Position numbers and translations under genes: made by a program | The notes under the pieces: generated by a model | The model's input: the letters and a program-made list of their open reading frames with translations, nothing else | The model's database searches: none | Told to the model about the DNA's origin: nothing | From: Lachnospiraceae bacterium UBA3785 | Lineage (GTDB): Bacteria; Bacillota; Clostridia; Lachnospirales; Lachnospiraceae | DNA: 8,328 nucleotides | Assembly: GCA_002369495.1 (NCBI GenBank) | Contig: DFFD01000195.1 | Location: 1 to 8,328, forward strand | Reading direction: 5' to 3' | Shown: one piece after another, positions 6,531-8,328 of the stretch | Position numbering within the stretch: the stretch's first letter is position 1 | How the letters are laid out: each line of letters begins with the position of its first letter

Positions 6531-6542
6531 GGAGTATCATCT

Positions 6543-7598
6543 TTGAAAGCAGGTAACTGTATGGAAGACGGAAGAAATACCCCTGTCAATATCTACGACA
6601 TCGCAGAGCTCGCGAAGGTCTCGATCGCGACGGTCTCCCGCGTGGTGAACGGTTCCGACAAGGTGAGCCCCGCGACGCGGCGGAAGGTGGAGAAGATCAT
6701 TGAGGAGGTGGGCTACACGCCGAACGCATTTGCGAAAGGCCTGGGCCTCAACACGATGCACACGATCGGCATCATGGTGCCTTCGGTGGCGGACGCCTTC
6801 ATGGCGGAAGCGGTCTACAACATTGAGCAGGAGCTCGGACAGTACGGCTACGACTGCCTTTTAAACTGCAGCGGCTTCAGGCCGGAGGACAAGAAGAAAA
6901 AGCTGGAGGTGCTGCTGTCGAAGCATGTGGACGCGCTGATCCTCATCGGCTCGACTTACGCCGGGCACGGGAACGACGGCGCGGAGACGGATTACATCCG
7001 GGGGGCGGCGAAGAGAGTGCCGGTTTTCGTGATCAACGGAAATGTAAAGGGCGACAATGTCTTCGTGACGGTCTGCGACGATATGTCCGCCGTCGCGGAC
7101 GTGACGGAAAGGCTGGTCAGGAGCGGCAGGAAAAAGGTCATCTTCCTCACGGATTCCCGCTCCTACAGCGCGAACAAGAAGCGCCGCGGGTTTGAGGAGG
7201 CGCTGGCCCGCGCCGGCCTGCCTCTCAGCGAGGACAGGATCCACTATGTGAAAAATGACATCCGTGCCGTGCGGGATTATCTTGAGAAGAACCCGGTAAC
7301 GTTTGACGCGGCGGTCGCGACGGAGGACGCCATCGCGATCGGTGTCATGAAATACGCCCATTCGGTCGGCCTTCGGGTGCCGGAGGACGTGTCGGTGACC
7401 GGCTACAACAACTCGCGGATGGCGCTCGCCTGCGAGCCGGAGCTCTCCAGCATCAACAACGGCCTGGCGAAAATGTGCACAAGCACCGTACAGCGGCTCA
7501 TGGCGGTCCTCGATGGAGAGGACGGACAGACGGTTGAAAGGAAAGTGGTGATCCCCTGCGCGTTCGTGGAGAGAGGCACGACCGCTCTGGGAAAATGA
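6543..7598 (+). CDS. LacI-family transcriptional regulator
   Basis: A 351-residue protein with LacI-family order: an N-terminal helix-turn-helix (NIYDIAELAKVSIATVSRVV at residues 16-35), hinge region ending VGYTPNAFAKGL, then a periplasmic-binding-protein-like sensor from about residue 73 (HTIGIMVPSVADAFMAEAVY) to the end. Such proteins usually repress sugar genes until an inducer binds the sensor. The start is not certain: TTG 6543 has AGGGAG eight bases upstream, while ATG 6561 has only a bare AGG at seven bases; the latter gives 345 residues, and both keep the whole DNA-binding domain. It is divergent from the ankyrin-GH43 gene across a large dyad, which makes that gene, the symporter and itself the likely targets. 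The unknown membrane-protein gene follows after 13 bases, so the two are probably co-transcribed. The inducer sugar is not known. Confidence 0.95.
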   Translation: MKAGNCMEDGRNTPVNIYDIAELAKVSIATVSRVVNGSDKVSPATRRKVEKIIEEVGYTPNAFAKGLGLNTMHTIGIMVPSVADAFMAEAVYNIEQELGQYGYDCLLNCSGFRPEDKKKKLEVLLSKHVDALILIGSTYAGHGNDGAETDYIRGAAKRVPVFVINGNVKGDNVFVTVCDDMSAVADVTERLVRSGRKKVIFLTDSRSYSANKKRRGFEEALARAGLPLSEDRIHYVKNDIRAVRDYLEKNPVTFDAAVATEDAIAIGVMKYAHSVGLRVPEDVSVTGYNNSRMALACEPELSSINNGLAKMCTSTVQRLMAVLDGEDGQTVERKVVIPCAFVERGTTALGK

Positions 7599-7611
7599 AA
7601 GGCATTGCAGC

Positions 7612-8289
7612 ATGGCAAAAATGGATGAATTCCGGGAAGAGCGCGAGCAGATAAAGCACGCGCCTCTTTCCAAACGGATCGAATATTTTAAGGATTATTA
7701 TCTGGTGCCGGTTCTGATCGTGATCGCGGCTGTCGTGTTCGCGATCTTTCTTGTGACCTCCGTGCTTTTCAAAAAGCAGGAGGTCCTTTATGTGTCCATG
7801 GTCAATTTCGCGGACCTGGGGGAAGCCGAGGCTAATCTCGTGGCGCCGTTTGAGCAGAGCCACATCAACACGAAGAAGGAGGAGATCATCGTCGACCGTT
7901 CCACCTCCATCTCGACGGAGAGGGGCGAGACCAATTTCGTAAAATACAATTACGAGAGCGAGCAGAAGCTCCTGACCCTGGTCCTGGCGGGCGAGATCGA
8001 CCTTTTTGTGAGCGGCGAGGACGTGGTGGAGCACTACGCGGAGCAGGACTGGTTCGACGACCTCGGGACGATACTCGACAGGACGGTACTGGAAGGGCTT
8101 GACGATGACGGAAACATTCTGTATTATAACGGAGTTCCGATCGGAGTCTCCCTGGATGACTCGGAGCTCCTTGCGGAAAACTATTACTATATCGGGGAAC
8201 AGGAAGGCCCCGTCTACGCGGTTTTCCCGGCAGGGTCCGGGAGAAGGGAGATGGCGGTGGAGTTTCTGCGGTATCTGATGGGTGAGTGA
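7612..8289 (+). CDS. Membrane-anchored protein of unknown function, extracytoplasmic domain
   Basis: I do not recognise a named family. The 225-residue product has a charged N-terminus (residues 1-30, rich in Lys, Arg and Glu), one strong membrane segment at about residues 31-53 (LVPVLIVIAAVVFAIFLVTS), then about 170 mostly acidic residues. The charge pattern predicts N-inside, C-outside. The stretch LTLVLAGEIDLFVSGEDVVE followed by WFDDLGTIL recalls lobes of type-2 solute-binding proteins, but the domain is smaller than a full binding protein, so this is only a hint. The ATG has AAAGG nine bases upstream, and the gene begins 13 bases after the LacI-type stop, so they are likely one operon. 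Small anchored proteins of this build are, from memory, common in Lachnospiraceae. It could be a sensor or accessory protein unrelated to the sugar pathway. Confidence 0.85.
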   Translation: MAKMDEFREEREQIKHAPLSKRIEYFKDYYLVPVLIVIAAVVFAIFLVTSVLFKKQEVLYVSMVNFADLGEAEANLVAPFEQSHINTKKEEIIVDRSTSISTERGETNFVKYNYESEQKLLTLVLAGEIDLFVSGEDVVEHYAEQDWFDDLGTILDRTVLEGLDDDGNILYYNGVPIGVSLDDSELLAENYYYIGEQEGPVYAVFPAGSGRREMAVEFLRYLMGE

Positions 8290-8298
8290 GAAATAATC

Positions 8299-8328
8299 AG
8301 GGACGGAAACACAGGGACGGTTCCCACC
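8299..8328. repeat. Start of a second GGGACGGTTCC-family repeat, cut by window edge
   Basis: Ten bases past the stop at 8289, GGGACGG (8300-8306) is followed by GGGACGGTTCC (8314-8324), an exact match to the core of the element inside the ankyrin-GH43 gene. It lies between genes, and the rest is outside the window. Two copies in about 3.4 kb suggest a dispersed repeat family. Confidence 0.7.

Overview
The window looks like a carbohydrate-use locus from the chromosome of a fairly GC-rich, low-GC-phylum-type anaerobe. A Lachnospiraceae/Clostridia-like Firmicute is the best guess. This rests on strong AGGAG-type ribosome binding sites, TATAAT-like -10 boxes in AT-rich intergenic gaps, the style of the two GH43 enzymes, the GPH-family symporter and the LacI regulator, and a GGGACGGTTCC-type palindromic repeat. 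The taxonomic call is inference, because no rRNA or marker gene is present.

Layout, left to right: (1) an AraC-family activator on the minus strand, cut by the left edge (1-793); (2) a divergent promoter gap; (3) a plus-strand cytoplasmic GH43 glycosidase with a C-terminal beta-sandwich domain (900-2615); (4) two tandem hairpin terminators between convergent genes; (5) a minus-strand GPH (MelB-type) sugar:cation symporter (2716-4200); (6) a minus-strand second GH43 enzyme carrying N-terminal ankyrin repeats (4304-6334), whose coding sequence holds an in-frame palindromic repeat element; (7) a divergent promoter region built around a large nested inverted repeat (6396-6454); (8) a plus-strand LacI-family regulator (6543-7598); (9) a membrane-anchored protein of unknown function directly behind it (7612-8289); (10) the start of a second copy of the same repeat family at the right edge.

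How it works together (inference from families and layout): a short oligosaccharide, most likely a xylo- or arabinoxylo-oligosaccharide, enters through the symporter and is cut in the cytoplasm by the two GH43 enzymes, neither of which has a signal peptide. The AraC-type protein is placed to control the first GH43 gene. The LacI-type protein is placed to control the ankyrin-GH43/transporter unit and itself through the large dyad.

The most unusual points are the repeat element translated as a linker inside the GH43 enzyme, the ankyrin-GH43 fusion, and the 59-bp nested dyad between the divergent GH43 and lacI-type genes.
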